Source: Bolinopsis microptera
Taxonomy: Eukaryota > Ctenophora > Tentaculata > Lobata > Bolinopsidae
NCBI RefSeq assembly: GCF_026151205.1
Contig: NC_087078.1
Span: 6,031,675-6,095,674 of the forward strand
Length of the DNA stretch: 64,000 nucleotides
Direction of reading: 5' to 3'
Part shown: one piece after another, positions 27,015-39,069 of the stretch
Position numbering within the stretch: position 1 is the first letter of the stretch
Layout: every line of letters starts with the position of its first letter
Position numbers and translations under genes: made by a program
The notes under the pieces: model-generated
Databases searched by the model: none
Told to the model about the DNA's origin: nothing
What the model saw: the letters and a program-made list of their open reading frames with translations, nothing else

Positions 27015-30000
27015 CTTCCTAGCTTCCTATTAGTAGGTAAAATTAGTAATACAGTATCAAACCTTCACTTAAATTACTGCGTTAAATTGAATTTGAATTC
27101 ACGAAAAAAAGTTAAAATTGCGGTTGATAACATAATCTTTTTTTCATCACCGCGAAACACAAAGATCATATAAAAGCGCACATTTTCATCTCCTGGGGTC
27201 AAGCCCAGAAGCAAACCAAAACAGTTTTGATAAATGGAACGTGAGCGTTCAGTCCCAACTCACCACTAAATGATACTGTCAAGATCAAATCCCAAGAGAG
27301 GCTCATGAAATTACTGGTAATATTATTACTAATATTAATAATATTACTAACTATTTCAAAGTAACCCCATGGAAATTGTTCCTAAATCTTTTGAAAGGCC
27401 ATCTGATAATTCACACTAATAATTCTTATTACTAATTTAATAATATATGTATCATATTGATATATATTGATATTATAATCCTTTCCTAATAATCGCAGCC
27501 AAACCAACTCCAAAATATGAAATATACGATCGCTTATAAAAATATTTTGCGCATATAATTTTAGAGTACCGAAGAAGATTATAAAACGAGTATGTGTGCC
27601 AAATTTTGACGCTCCAATATGATTGGATGAAGAATAAATAGCATATTCGTCATTTTCGCACGCCTCGAACAAAGCTGTTGAATTACAGCGAAATTATCAC
27701 AGGTATTACTTTTAAAATATATCTGCACGATATAGATTGTAGTTATTACAAAATAAATAGCATAATTTTGGAGTTCGTGGTGTACTATAATTAACTATAA
27801 TTCATGGCTTTTGCAATCGACAATAAATTAATAAATACCGTAATAACCGTTTCCTTTAATAAGACTAAGAGACTAAAACTTTCATCCGACGTCTTGAAAT
27901 TCTTCAAGATGTACCTCATCTCTTAGAATGAGGGCCGTTTTTGCGACTCAGTTCCTCAAAAAAAAGCCAAGGACATGGTGTACTTGACTTCTCAGTGCGT
28001 ATAAAACTAATTTAAATTCTTCCCCTATTCGTTGTGCACCTCACAATCCCCCTTTGAATATGAGTAACGGAAAAACAAAGTAATTTAATTTCGATTTTGA
28101 AGTGATTTTTGGCTATCCAGAACGGCTTGCTGGTTTTAATAAAACCAGGATTTATTAACCTAGCAAGAGGCTTTTACATTTAGTTACATAATTTTGTATT
28201 CAAACAAAACCCATTAATCACAGCCCGCTAGTTTTACTGCCTCAATATAAAGTGTCTGCACAGGTAAACCCATTGTAAAACTCCCACAATAAGTTCAAAT
28301 TTTTGAGCTGTCACGCATTCCAAATCACTCCGTGCAACGATGCTAGTCCTACCTTTAACTCAACTATAACCTATGATAACCACGTCAGACCAACCTTCAA
28401 CTTTTCAACTTCCCGTCTGGCCTGGTCCTCAAACCCCCAATACAGAACGCTCTCCAGGTATTTCAATTTTACCTTATTCTATAGAACTATTTATAGGTCT
28501 GTCATCGCTATCAAGTACGCGCGGGACACAACTCGTGATGTAGCTGAAGGGCCCACCCTCTGTCACTGTGCGTCTCTGTTCCGGTCTACTTGCGGGTTTA
28601 CAACACATCATGAGACGTGATGTTACCTGGCTAGTGCCTGCAGTGACAGGACTGATACCTGGGTTAGAAATCAAGTGTAGCTAACCAGGAAGTGAAGGTG
28701 TGAGAGACCAGGTGTAGAGTAAAAGTATGACGTTATCATGGTGAGGAATAATAATATGCGTTACTAAGTTGAGTACCTAGTGAGTCTTGACCATTGACCA
28801 CAATATGGTAATGATAAAATAACGTGACCTAATAAGTAAATAGGTATCATTGCATTCAATCATGTTACAAAAAATCTTTATCAAAACTTTTTTATTGTTC
28901 CCAAGCAGACACATGATTGTAAGGTTAATTTAGGAGTTAGCTCGAAACTGTACTGAACTGAACATGCATGCAAGTAGTTTTTTAAATATTGTACGTGGGT
29001 TTAAAATAACGATCTTTAACTTAATGTAGACAAAACTTAATATATGATATTTACTAACAAATCACGAAGGAAATAAATATTAGTATAGAAGGACAGCGAT
29101 TTATAGTGAAAAGTGAATATGGATTATTTTTAAATGTCATAATTGACTGAAAACTAAGTTGGAGGCTGGAGCCAGCACATAGATAACAGCTAAAATCCAA
29201 AATATCTAGAACATACATGTACTAGCGTAATGATAAAACTTAAAAGTTCCATTCCAAACTGGGAAAAGTCAGCAGACATTTTTATTTATTGATATCTAGA
29301 TTCTAGAAGCTAAATCTACGATAAAAAGTAACCACATTGTTGTTCTCGAATGAGACATAAAATCAACAAGAATGGCGTCCGTTGTTTCGGCGGACGCTAA
29401 ATTTCCGTTCACTATAACTATAAATATAGGCTCCAATCAGCTCACTTCATAATAATAATATTGATACACATCAGTACACTATACTACGCATGCCACGTAC
29501 AAATTGGGTTTATTACCTACCTAATGCTATACATTACATAGTTTACATTAAAATTCTCTCGCGCCGCGCATTCATTGACATGCTAGCTATATACAGTTAC
29601 ACCACATCCCCGCAAGCAATACTCGCGCGCTTGACTGCGCGCTAGTTGTCATGGTAACTTAACGGAAGTACACACGTACCGACGACATATTTAAACCCAA
29701 CCACCTCGTTCTCCAAAATCCACGTTTTTCTTCAAAAACGTCCATTCGTAACCTTTCACTATTGCCTTTTTACAAAAGGGTGAACGGAAAAAATCTCATA
29801 TTGCAATATAACCCCAGTAAAGCAGTAAGCCTTGTTGAATAGTTCGGGAATAATTTGTGAACAGTTTTTGACAGTTCAGACTTGATTCAATGTATTTTTG
29901 ATCGCTGATTCCGAATCATCCCACATGACAAAAGTTTAAAATGCTCGCCTGGCGATCAGTGACGTGACCATGTCCATATAAGGAAGTTGGTTTATAATTT

Positions 30001-30086
30001 CTCGTTAGGGTTAGGGTTGGGGTCAGATTAAAGGGTAAAGTTTTTGAATAATCCCTCAGGGCCATCTACAGACTTGGAAAACGTGT
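27015..30086. other. intergenic/upstream region; nothing recognised
   Basis: It includes CpG-containing patches at 28480-28680 and 29550-29690 that could be promoters, but no exon, RNA gene or repeat array was recognised. Two short TTAGGG-like units occur at 30004-30016. Confidence 0.4.
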
Positions 30087-32632
30087 TTAAGGACACGTTC
30101 ATTTGAGTTTGAGGATATTGGTAAATATAAGTGACCCTATTAAAAGGCACAGTGTAGTTGACTTTGTCACACTATGAAATTACACAAACCCTTGATGGTT
30201 AGGATAATCGTCTCATCCTCTAGGCTAACTTTGTCACATAACGATATCTTAATCAGGTGATAAGATATCGCTTAAATACGGCCGGCACGGAAATGGTTAC
30301 ATTGTCACACTATAAACATGTGACAGAGTAAATATGGACCCCTTGCTGCCGTTTTTGACCAAAATTTTGAGTGTCCAGTTGATTGGATGTGTACATATGA
30401 CCATTACCTACATATTTGACGACTTTTTTCGTTAGATGGTGCACTCAGATTTACTCTGTCACACATTTAAGAAAATATGTGAACAATGTTTAGGGAACCC
30501 TGATAAGCAATGCTGAGTAGTGTAGGTTTAGTTAATGGCCTGGAAGTGCTAGGAATTTTTATTATATCATATAGTCGCAAGGAATTAAAACACAGAAGGC
30601 ACAGACAAGTTTACTTTGTCACATAATCTTGATGATATCTGAACATGTGTGAAATTGAACAAATAATGATATACCAGCTTAAACCCTTTGTATTACGTAC
30701 TATGGATCAAACAACACTGCTAGTACCATGCACCAGTCACATAAATCATTAACGTGTGGTAATATGTTAACAGTGTCACAATTAATCTACCACAACATGG
30801 TCAAAAATAGGGTAATTTCGTCACAAAAAAATTATCATAACTCTGTCAGCTCCTTGCTGGCAAAATAACTAGTTTATCGACATTTTTTTGATGATAAAAT
30901 TACATAGTATTCTAATAGAGGTATAGTTCTTCAAAATAGGGGCAAGACATGTTTACTTTGTCACATCAGTTATTATAAGAGTTAGGTAATCGTTATCAGA
31001 TTAACCGATCTTTTTCGTAGTATGGATCAATAAATATAGGCAATAAAGCATCCTAATTCCTATGCCAATTTTAACACACTATCTTGATATTGTTGGGGCA
31101 GGAAAAGTTAATTTTGTCACATGTTCAGTGTCTTTGACAAATTAATCTAAAATTGTTAAACTTGAGCTCTGATGTTCTGGACAACATTCTAACAATCGTT
31201 TCTGAAAGAATGTTGAATTCTAATACAGTTATAGATCTTCAAAATAGGGGCAAGACATGTTTACTTTGTCACATCAGTTATTATTAGAGTTAGGTAATCG
31301 TCATCACATTAAAATATATTTTTTTGTAGTTTGGATTGATTTATTTAGGTAATAAAGCAGCCTATGCTAATTTTTACACACTGTCTTGAAATTGTTGGGG
31401 CAGGAAAAGTTAATTTTGTCACATTTTTAGTGACTTTGACAAATTTAACCTGAAATTGTTAAACTCGAGCTCTGATGTTCTGGACAATATTCTACCAATC
31501 GTTTCTGAAAGAATGTTGAATTCTAATACAGTTATAGATCTTCAAAATAGGGGCAAGACATGTTTACTTTGTCACATCAGTTATTATTACAGTTAGGTAA
31601 TCGTCATCACATTAACATATATTTTTTTGTAGTTTGGATTGATTTATTTAGGTAATAAGGCAGCCTATGCTAATTTTTACACACTATCTTGAAATTGTTG
31701 GGGCAGGAAAAGTTAATTTTGTCACATTTTTAGTGACTTTGACAAATTTAACCCAAATTGTTAAACTTGAGCTCTGATGTTCTGGACAATATTCTACCAA
31801 TTTTTTCTGAAAGAATGTTAAATTCTAATAGAGTTATAGAATATATAGATCTTCAAAATAGGGGCAAGACATGTTTACTTTGTCACATCAGTTATTATAA
31901 GAGTTATTACTTATTATAAGAGACTATTTCATTATATAATCATTGTTTTTAACCTATTTACGATTTCGTTTAATTTTTTGTGACAATGTAAACATCAACT
32001 GATCTTAACTTGCATCAACTACATTGTCATCATGTAAAGTTTTCCCGCCTTTCAAACCAAAATCAGATATAAATAATTCGCCCAAAATTTTAAATTCCAT
32101 ATATTGTGACAGAATTAACCTCATTTCCCAATAACAAAGTGCCTGTATTAGCTTACTATTCAAAGCAACATATTTTAAGGCTATGATTGGTACTCCGTAC
32201 TTGGTAGATCAACCATCAAATAATGAGTAAAAAGGGTTTTGAGGACACCTCACAGTAGAATAGAGGTATGGTATTCTGAGTGTGACAAAGTTACCTAAAT
32301 ATTGCCTTGTAACCGGTCGATCCGTGCCCTTTAACCAATGTTGTATCATAATTGTTAGATTGACCTAATCTACTATGTTCCAGAGCAAGGAATGATAATT
32401 AGACAACTGCAGTTAACTAAGTCACACAAAATGTGACATTTGAACCATTATAGTGCCTAACAACAATAGATTTTCTTTCTGAGCAGTGCATATGGGAGTA
32501 TGGGTTACGCGGCTAATGTTCAGAACTTCTGAACGTGCTAGGTTAATAGATGTCAAAATTAAGCCACTATCGTCAAAAACGCTATTATTTTTGTTTACCA
32601 ATATCCTCAAACTCGAATGAACGTGTCCTTAA
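30087..32632. mobile_element. 2.5 kb non-autonomous element with 39-bp TIRs, TTAA ends and a GTCACA motif array
   Basis: Positions 30087-30125 and 32594-32632 are inverted copies with one mismatch. Each outer end is TTAA (TTAAGGACACG...CGTGTCCTTAA) and similarity stops there, as expected for a TTAA target-site duplication of the piggyBac type or a related MITE. No long frame exists inside. The interior contains about 20 GTCACA sites, mostly as TTTGTCACA in the left and central part and as the complement TGTGACAAA toward the right end, plus about 3.3 copies of a ~303-bp satellite (30910-31905). The array may hold binding sites for a trans-acting transposase or a host factor. That is inference. 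Confidence 0.8.
30910..31905. repeat. satellite of about 303 bp inside the TTAA element, 3.3 units
   Basis: Units start at 30910, 31218, 31521 and 31823 (partial) with ttctaata.ag.tatag, then cttcaaaataggggcaagac, then tttactttgtcacatcag. Units 2 and 3 are the most alike, and unit 1 is more diverged. Confidence 0.9.
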
Positions 32633-33756
32633 GTAAATGACGTGATAGTCTAGTGTAGAGTGATAAATTATCATCCTTGAGGCAAGCCATCGGATCCACA
32701 TTTTAGGACAAGGTATATTGACCCTTAATCCTTATTGGTTTGGAAACCATCATTGGATCTTGTAATAAGATTTTATGGCCCAGTATAAAATCTGTACTCC
32801 CGACATTTAGTTCATTATCCGATTCTATGGTAATATTTGGCTGACACCCTTCTAAAGTGCTTACCTGATTTTTGGAAGCTCTGAGGAACACTTGTGTTAT
32901 TTTGTAAAGATTTAGCAAAACAATCAATCTAGACAATCAACTCGTGCGTAAATTTCCAGTTGGATCTGTATCATTATTCAACATGGTATTATGGCTTTAT
33001 GCATTTTATTTCCAATTGTAATCTAATAGACAGTGACAAAATTTTATTCGATTCACATTTTATCCATAATAATTGCTGTGCTCGGTGAAGTTTTAAAACT
33101 ATTCGAATGAAAAATAAACGGACTTTCGCGCATGGTAAGTAAGTTGGTTTTATTCACTTATAATTAATAGTTATATTTTAAAATGTAAGATATTTGGTTG
33201 GGGAGGCAGATTATCGTTGTGAAGTACTGTACTACTCACGAAGTACTGTACACGATGTTTTTAACCCACGAGTCAGAGAACAAGCTCAACTGACGGCTCC
33301 CAGATGACGTATGCACATGTAGGTGAATCGGTATGATCAAGTAGTTGGTTGGGCTGTGATTGTATCGACCATGAGTAACAAGCAAGCAGATATTTGAATT
33401 GACTATATTTCCACTGGTAAGCGAATCTACATTATATTTATAAAATGTAAGTATATAAAGCGCATAATATAAAACAATAATATGTAATGCATATAGGAAT
33501 TAAACAGGAATTAAACAGGAATTAAAAATGAAATGACCAAGGAGAACACTAAGGAGCTCGTTTTGGTAATTCAACAATTCTAAAAATCGAGAGAAAGCTA
33601 TAAAAATAAAATCTTAAAAATTAACCGCATTACAATTTCACGAAAGAGAAGAAAAAAATCGAATATATTAATTTGAATACTAGTAAAAAAGAATGGAGGC
33701 TGTGCAATGTGTTCAAGGAAAGCCAATAAAAAGGAAACAAGTCATGAAGTCTTGTC
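32633..33756. other. nothing recognised
   Basis: AT-rich DNA with short frames only. A threefold 13-bp repeat (aggaattaaac) lies at about 33496-33528. Confidence 0.4.
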
Positions 33757-34505
33757 AGTGCAGGCACTGACAAGACTTGGTCGTTTAGATTGTGGAATGA
33801 CTTTATTTCATTCAGAAATAATTTTATTATTTTGGAATTGTTTACTATTACATGCCGATTTTTTACCATTGACAAATAAATCAGACTTCATCTAATTTAT
33901 AAAATTATAGTAATAGTTATAAGTAAGGCTGAGTATAACTAAATGTTTTACTATGCAAGTTTTTCTTTACAAGTCACTTGTGTAGTAAAACTTCGATTTA
34001 CCGCGGAGTTAGTGGAAAGGATCAAAAGAAACAGCGCAGCCGCGGTATATCGGGGTTAGATTCGAACTCAATCTCTAAAAACACGTACGTTTAAACCAAC
34101 ATAAGTATTAAGTCATAATATAAGCGTTTCGATCAACGTGAGGATCGTTTCGACTCAACATAATAAGAATATAAAATTTTATCCGCACGGTCTTTACGGA
34201 TATTGCAAAATTTTCGGGAACTTGAAGTAGCAAAAAAACAGTCTAAAAGTCTAAAACAACTATTTGTGAACTATGGTTAACCGGCGGTGCAGATATACTT
34301 TATAGCCATAAGTAACAACGGAAATACGTGATAAAACACAACAAAGCTAATACTGTAATGCACATAGTGCAGGCACTGACAAGACTTGGTCGTTTAGATT
34401 GTGGAATGACTTTATTTCATTCTTAAGATTTTTAAAAATGTCTAACATGTATGGGTTATTATTATGGAATTGTTTACTATTACATGCCTATTTTTTACCA
34501 TTGAC
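33757..34505. repeat. local direct duplication flanking repeat family R2
   Basis: The 56-bp block at about 33757-33812 (gtgcaggcactgacaagact...) recurs at about 34370-34425, and the following sequence (tggaattgtttactattaca and gacaaataaat.agacttca) recurs as well, at 33832-33892 and 34465-34525. Between the two copies lies a copy of repeat family R2, so R2 probably inserted into a duplicated segment. Confidence 0.75.
33965..34355 (+). repeat. dispersed repeat family R2, copy 1
   Basis: Starts near gtagtaaaacttcgattta, includes ccgcggtatatcggggttag and ends near acaaagctaatactg. Copy 2 at 36370-36956 is the same family with an insertion of about 220 bp (36525-36765). No coding capacity seen. 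Confidence 0.8.
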
Positions 34506-34524
34506 AAATAAATTAGACTTCATC

Positions 34525-34765
34525 TCATCACAGTGCTGGCAAGCACGACCGTCGCCATTATACTCACTATTCTATTTAGTATTTACCTCCTATACTATTA
34601 TACCCCCTTTAGTCTTTACTGGAAAAAGCGAGCGACCGATTTCATTATCGGTATCATTTTGCATTTGCGGACGGTTATTCAAATTAATATCATTTCCTTT
34701 TGTTTGGGAAAGAGAGACACTGGCAGCGGTCCACTCTACCCATGATTATGGGTTTTGGTCAAATT
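34525..34765 (+). mobile_element. fragments of the 11.9 kb and 13.4 kb repeat families, joined
   Basis: 34525-34625 resembles 11896-11985 (cagtgctggcaagcac, tatactattata.cccccttt). 34620-34765 resembles one arm of the 13350-13678 fold-back. The order suggests that both belong to one larger element, of which the intronic copies are partial. Confidence 0.7.
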
Positions 34766-34879
34766 TAGTAATAGTTATACGTAAAGCTGAGTATGCCATC
34801 TATGATATTCCGATCACAACAGTTACCAGATGGGAGCAGAATACCAATATATACATGATATAGGTTCCTCAGAAAGCGG

Positions 34880-35821
34880 TTGAGGGTGGGGCACACTCTG
34901 AGTGGTCTTTGTATGTTCAGTCAATCATCCAGTGTGGCCTTACCGGTGAGCAGCTTGACAGATACATGGAAGGTAGAGAAGTGTCGAATGTTGCAATCTT
35001 ATCAGACATCTAAGGATGACCTGATTAAAGCAGTCCAGCCCCAAGTTCGTTTTGGTAGAGTTTGGAGGCCTGAGACAGAACTGGAAGAGGCTAGAAGAGA
35101 TTTGGTCTGTGAATCGGTGCGAGGGATGGTGAAACCGCAAAGAAGAGTTGGCATCGGTTTTGGTGACTGGAAAAAACCTTGGGAGAGGATGGATAAGCGG
35201 GAAAGAGAGAGGGAGGTTATACTGAGAGTGAAGGAGAACATTGAAAGAGAGAGGGAGGTTCAAGTGGGTTCTCTGGAGATGCAGAGCAGGTATGGTGAGT
35301 GGAGAGAGCTCGTAATGAAGACGGATTTGAGCTGGCATGGCATACACTTTTTAAGTATGGTGACTTACTTATTGGGTTCATGCTAAGTGCTGTGTAAGGC
35401 ACTCTCTTAACCCCCTCTATGGTCTCCAAGTGGAGTGAAGATGAGGTTGGGAAGTGCAAGTTATGTGAGGAGAGGATGGGTACCATTCAGCACATTTTGG
35501 CTGGGTGTAAAGTAGCTTTCAGTCAAGGAAGATATAGATGGCGGCACGACAAGGTTCTGAAGCAGATCTCTGAACAGGTTATCTCCCATTGTGAGCGCCG
35601 AGTGAACACTTATAAGAACAAGGCCAGCGATGGAAGACAGTTCATTGAATTTGTTCCTGCTGGGAGGAAAAAAAGCAGTTACAGACGACTGGAAGGAGAG
35701 TCGTGGTTTTGAGATCCTGAGTGGGTCTCGAGATTGGACAGTGCTGTCAGTCATTGAGGGACAGCTTAAGTTTCCCAGTGAGATTGTGGAAACACGGCTG
35801 AGACCTTTGCCGACCTTGTGA
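34880..35821 (+). pseudogene. decayed non-LTR retrotransposon reverse transcriptase, C-terminal part
   Basis: Plus-strand frames 34880-35386, 35419-35712 and 35630-35821 together read as the C-terminal region of a LINE-type polymerase protein. The diagnostic part is a Cys/His knuckle, CKLCEERMGTIQHILAGC, followed by GRYRWRHDKVL, a combination common after the RT domain of invertebrate LINEs. The frame is broken by an in-frame TAA near 35387 and by an indel in the A-run at about 35668. The polymerase catalytic motifs are not in this fragment. It is a 5'-truncated dead copy. Confidence 0.8.
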
Positions 35822-35929
35822 TATTCTCAAGGTCGGCAAAGACGGTTATTTGGTGGGAACTAACGGTACCATCTGAAGAGCGGATCGCTAACTTGTTTTT
35901 CATTGATCCAATGATATAGTTTAGTCCGA

Positions 35930-36142
35930 TGATACTGATAGAAATTGAAATTAACTAAAATTTAAAAAGTTGTCATAACCTGGACAATAAGTTCGCAGTG
36001 GAATAATTTTTGAAAAAAATTGAACGGACTTTAATTTGGACGGAACTTAAACGGACGGACATTATTTAAACAGACATTAAGATGAACGCTAGGGCCTCCA
36101 GCGTTCAATTAATGTCCGTTCAAATAAGGTCCGATAAGGTAT
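35930..36142 (+). repeat. dispersed repeat family R1, copy 2
   Basis: Starts near tgatactgatagaaattgaaa and ends at gtccgataaggtatgta. It contains a small hairpin, gaacgct...agcgttc (about 36083-36105). Closest to the copy at 60030-60216. Confidence 0.75.
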
Positions 36143-36369
36143 GTACCGTTGGGCTTGTGGAACCCGTAGGGGGACATACATAGGTTGGAATGGTTTTTTG
36201 CACCACGAGGAGTGAGGGAAGGAGGATTCAAGAGAGACAGCGATAGAGAGTTGGTAGGGTGGTAAGGATCAGTAGGTGAAGTGTTTGGTTGGAGCCTTCT
36301 GTTTTTGCTGTATAGCATTTTAATCACTCCGCAGTTTATTAACTGTGTCTCAACTCAACAAGTTTTTCT

Positions 36370-36956
36370 GTATAGTAAAACTTCGATTTGCCGCGGAGTT
36401 TGTGGAAAGGAAACAGCGCAGCCGCGGTATATCGGGGTTAGATTCAAACTCAATATCTAATCACACAGACGTTTAAACCAACATAAGTCATAAAATAAGC
36501 GTTTTCGATCAACGTGAGGAACGTTTAAGTCTCTACTTTTAGTTTATTCCTAAATAAGTGATTTTTAAAAGGATGAAAAATAGACGAGCTATGTGTTCGC
36601 GTTAATTTCCTGAAAACGCTGCTTATCTAGCAGCTACAGCATTAATTTTACTTCACCAAGCTATCAGGCGGAAAGTTGTAAGGACCCGGTCGCGGTGGTA
36701 CCTTCTATGTGCCATCAAAACCAAGTCTCACTAAAGTCTAAAACAGAATGTAAAAGATTTCGACTCAACATAGTAAGAATATAAAATCTTATCCGCGCGG
36801 TCTTTATGGATATTGCAAAATTTTCGGGAACCAAAAAACAGTCTAAAAGTCTAAGACAACTATTAGTGAACTATGGTTAACCGGCGGTGGATATACTTTA
36901 TAGCCATAAGTAGCAACGAAAATACGTGATAAAACACAAAAAAGCTAATACTGCGT
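36370..36956 (+). repeat. dispersed repeat family R2, copy 2, with internal insertion
   Basis: Matches 33965-34355 in two blocks, 36370-36520 and about 36760-36956. The DNA between the blocks has no counterpart in copy 1 and may itself be a small insertion. Confidence 0.8.
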
Positions 36957-37224
36957 GCGGGGTAAGAATTACTGCCCAAAAGCATCAAGTCCAGGCCAAT
37001 TTAACTATCAGCACTGGGCATGGTGGTTGAGGTGAACAGAGGGCAGTTCAGCTACCTTATCAAGCAGAGGGTGTCTCGGATTTGGGGAACATTACATGAG
37101 GAGGTCCGGCCTTCACTTATAGTTGGTCTTTCCGGTTTATAGTGCAGCTCGATGTTAGGTTAGCCATCCATTGCTTGGAGTAACTAGCACGCACCAGTTC
37201 TGTAATATGTTATAATATTTCGTG

Positions 37225-37302
37225 CGAGCTTACTGGGCTGCGCTCAGCCTGTCATTCCGCCGAATCTCTATGTTTATGAACATAGGTCCCCAGGTAAGTG
37301 CA
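37225..37302 (+). repeat. dispersed repeat R3, plus copy
   Basis: The block agcttactgggc...ggtccccaggtaag is found in inverted orientation at about 46973-47052. Shared landmarks are gctcagcctgtcattccgcc and atgaacata. No function recognised. Confidence 0.75.
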
Positions 37303-38349
37303 AACCAAAAGCTACTCTGTATCGTGTTAAAAGACTTATAATACCTTATAAGTTAATACGAAGAAAAACAAGATAACACAAGCTGAGACTCTAGCCGAGG
37401 GATAATCTTCTTCAATGCATATTGGAAGTCATACTGCCATGACTGAGGTCAATATAGACAAGTTCCAATCCATATAAGTTAAAGTCATGGTGATCACTAT
37501 AATATAGCTCACTTCTATTTCGGGACATTTTTAGGATAGCTTAGATATATTTCTATTGGCTACATTTGCACTTGTGTGATTATAGATAGAGCCTATGAGG
37601 AACATATATTGTGAGCTATCCCTTTATGGGTTGAAGGGTCTTGATTCACTTATCATTGTTAGAAAATTTTGATTCACTGACAATACGTCAACAAATGCAG
37701 ATACGACGAAGAAAGTTGTCGATCAAGGATCTACCTACCAAACAACCACGCCATCACCAAGGTCTTGGATCCTCAATCATCATGTTGAAATTACCCTAGT
37801 TATGACTTATGAGGCTGAAAGAGTTAAAGACCCTCTTTTATATAGGACTCACTGGGACACTCCTCTCATCAACACAACTCCAGTGCAGTGGTATCTATTT
37901 TGCGATTTATTGCATTGCACTTTTCTGATTATAAATCAAGAGGAATAGCTATTCGTAGTTATCACTTTTACGGGTGGGTCCTCAACATCCTTGGAATCGT
38001 TGAATCATGTTCCCTTATTTGTCAACAAAATTGTAATCTAACAAGAATCCATCAACAGGTGCAGTTATGCCGGAGATAGTTAGCAGCGTACTACGATCAG
38101 CATGATGTAAACACAAAACTGAAACATCCTCACCACCAGTAGCTGATAAGGTCTTCGATCAAGACCTATCCTAGATAGTATGGGTATCATGCACCTTGTC
38201 TTACACCAGGGGACCTCATAAGACGTCCACTTGACCTAGCCTCGATATAGGTAGAGAATATGCCACGACACAAAACAAAACAAAATTCACAAGCCTCATC
38301 TTATTGTTCTATTTAAGTATCTGTGAGACTCGGATAAGACATAGTTCCA
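37303..38349. other. nothing recognised
   Basis: Only short frames without recognisable domains. Given the LINE remnant that follows, parts may be further decayed transposon sequence, but no motif supports this. Confidence 0.35.
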
Positions 38350-38500
38350 GGATACTCCTTTCATCAACATAGTTCCAGTGGTGTTTACTTCCTGTTCAAA
38401 GCCATCACTGGAACTATGTTGATGAAAGGAGTATCCGTGATACTCCTTTCATCAACATAGTTCCAAAAACATCAACATAGTTCCAAAAACATCAACATCA
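38350..38500. repeat. 31-bp hairpin with repeated tail
   Basis: 38350-38380 and 38406-38436 are exact inverted copies around a 25-bp loop. The tail repeats catcaacatagttccaaaa two to three times. The loop sequence (gtgtttacttcctgttcaaa) and part of an arm recur at about 39023-39062, just past the LINE remnant, so the remnant is flanked by related sequence. Confidence 0.85.
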
Positions 38501-38562
38501 TCAAAAATCTCAACACTACACTCAGTATAGTAACAACAGACAAAATTACAAAACTGCAGTGC

Positions 38563-38841
38563 ACCTCATCACGGGACATTGTGGCCTCAACAAACACCTA
38601 CACACCATTCGCAAATCAGACACAAGTGCTTGTCCTAAATGCGGCGACTGAGAGGAGACTGTCTCACACTTTCTCGGACAGTGCCCGGCTATTGCCCAAA
38701 TAAGAGGTCAATATTTCCGGGACTACTACCTCTCTGTCAATGACATATTCTACAACCAACACATCTCTACAATTGTCAACTTTGCAAACCACACAAAGCG
38801 CTTAATTGTGCCAGAGGAGTTGGACCAGACAGGCGTAACAT
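38563..38841 (+). pseudogene. LINE remnant, RNase H end and C-terminal zinc knuckle
   Basis: The plus strand reads HLITGHCGLNKHLHTIRKSD, then SACPKCG, an in-frame TGA, then EETVSHFLGQCPAIAQIRGQ and a tail ending in LDQTGVT before TAG (38839-38841). G-H-x-x-L-x-x-H...C-x-x-C...H-x-L-x-x-CP is typical of the end of RNase H domains in I/Jockey-type LINEs. The upstream RT domain is missing. The single TGA, within otherwise well-preserved sequence, suggests a fairly young dead copy. Confidence 0.75.
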
Positions 38842-39069
38842 AGCGACTATTTTAACGCCGTCTTGTTTCGCCTCTCTTCCACACTCAGCCACCACTTAAG
38901 CGTTCATCTATGAAACACCCCACAACACTTACCATCATCATTGACTACACATCTTGATTCCACCGGCATCCTCCCACAGGACTGCCATACCCCAGAGGTA
39001 GGCAAACCACCAAAAAAACATAGTTCCAATGGTGTTTACTTCCTGTTCAAAGCCATCACAACAACGTTT

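Noticed and set aside
30003-30016. Telomeric repeat TTAGGG
   Set aside because: Only two units followed by a degenerate one; too short to indicate a telomere or a fusion site.
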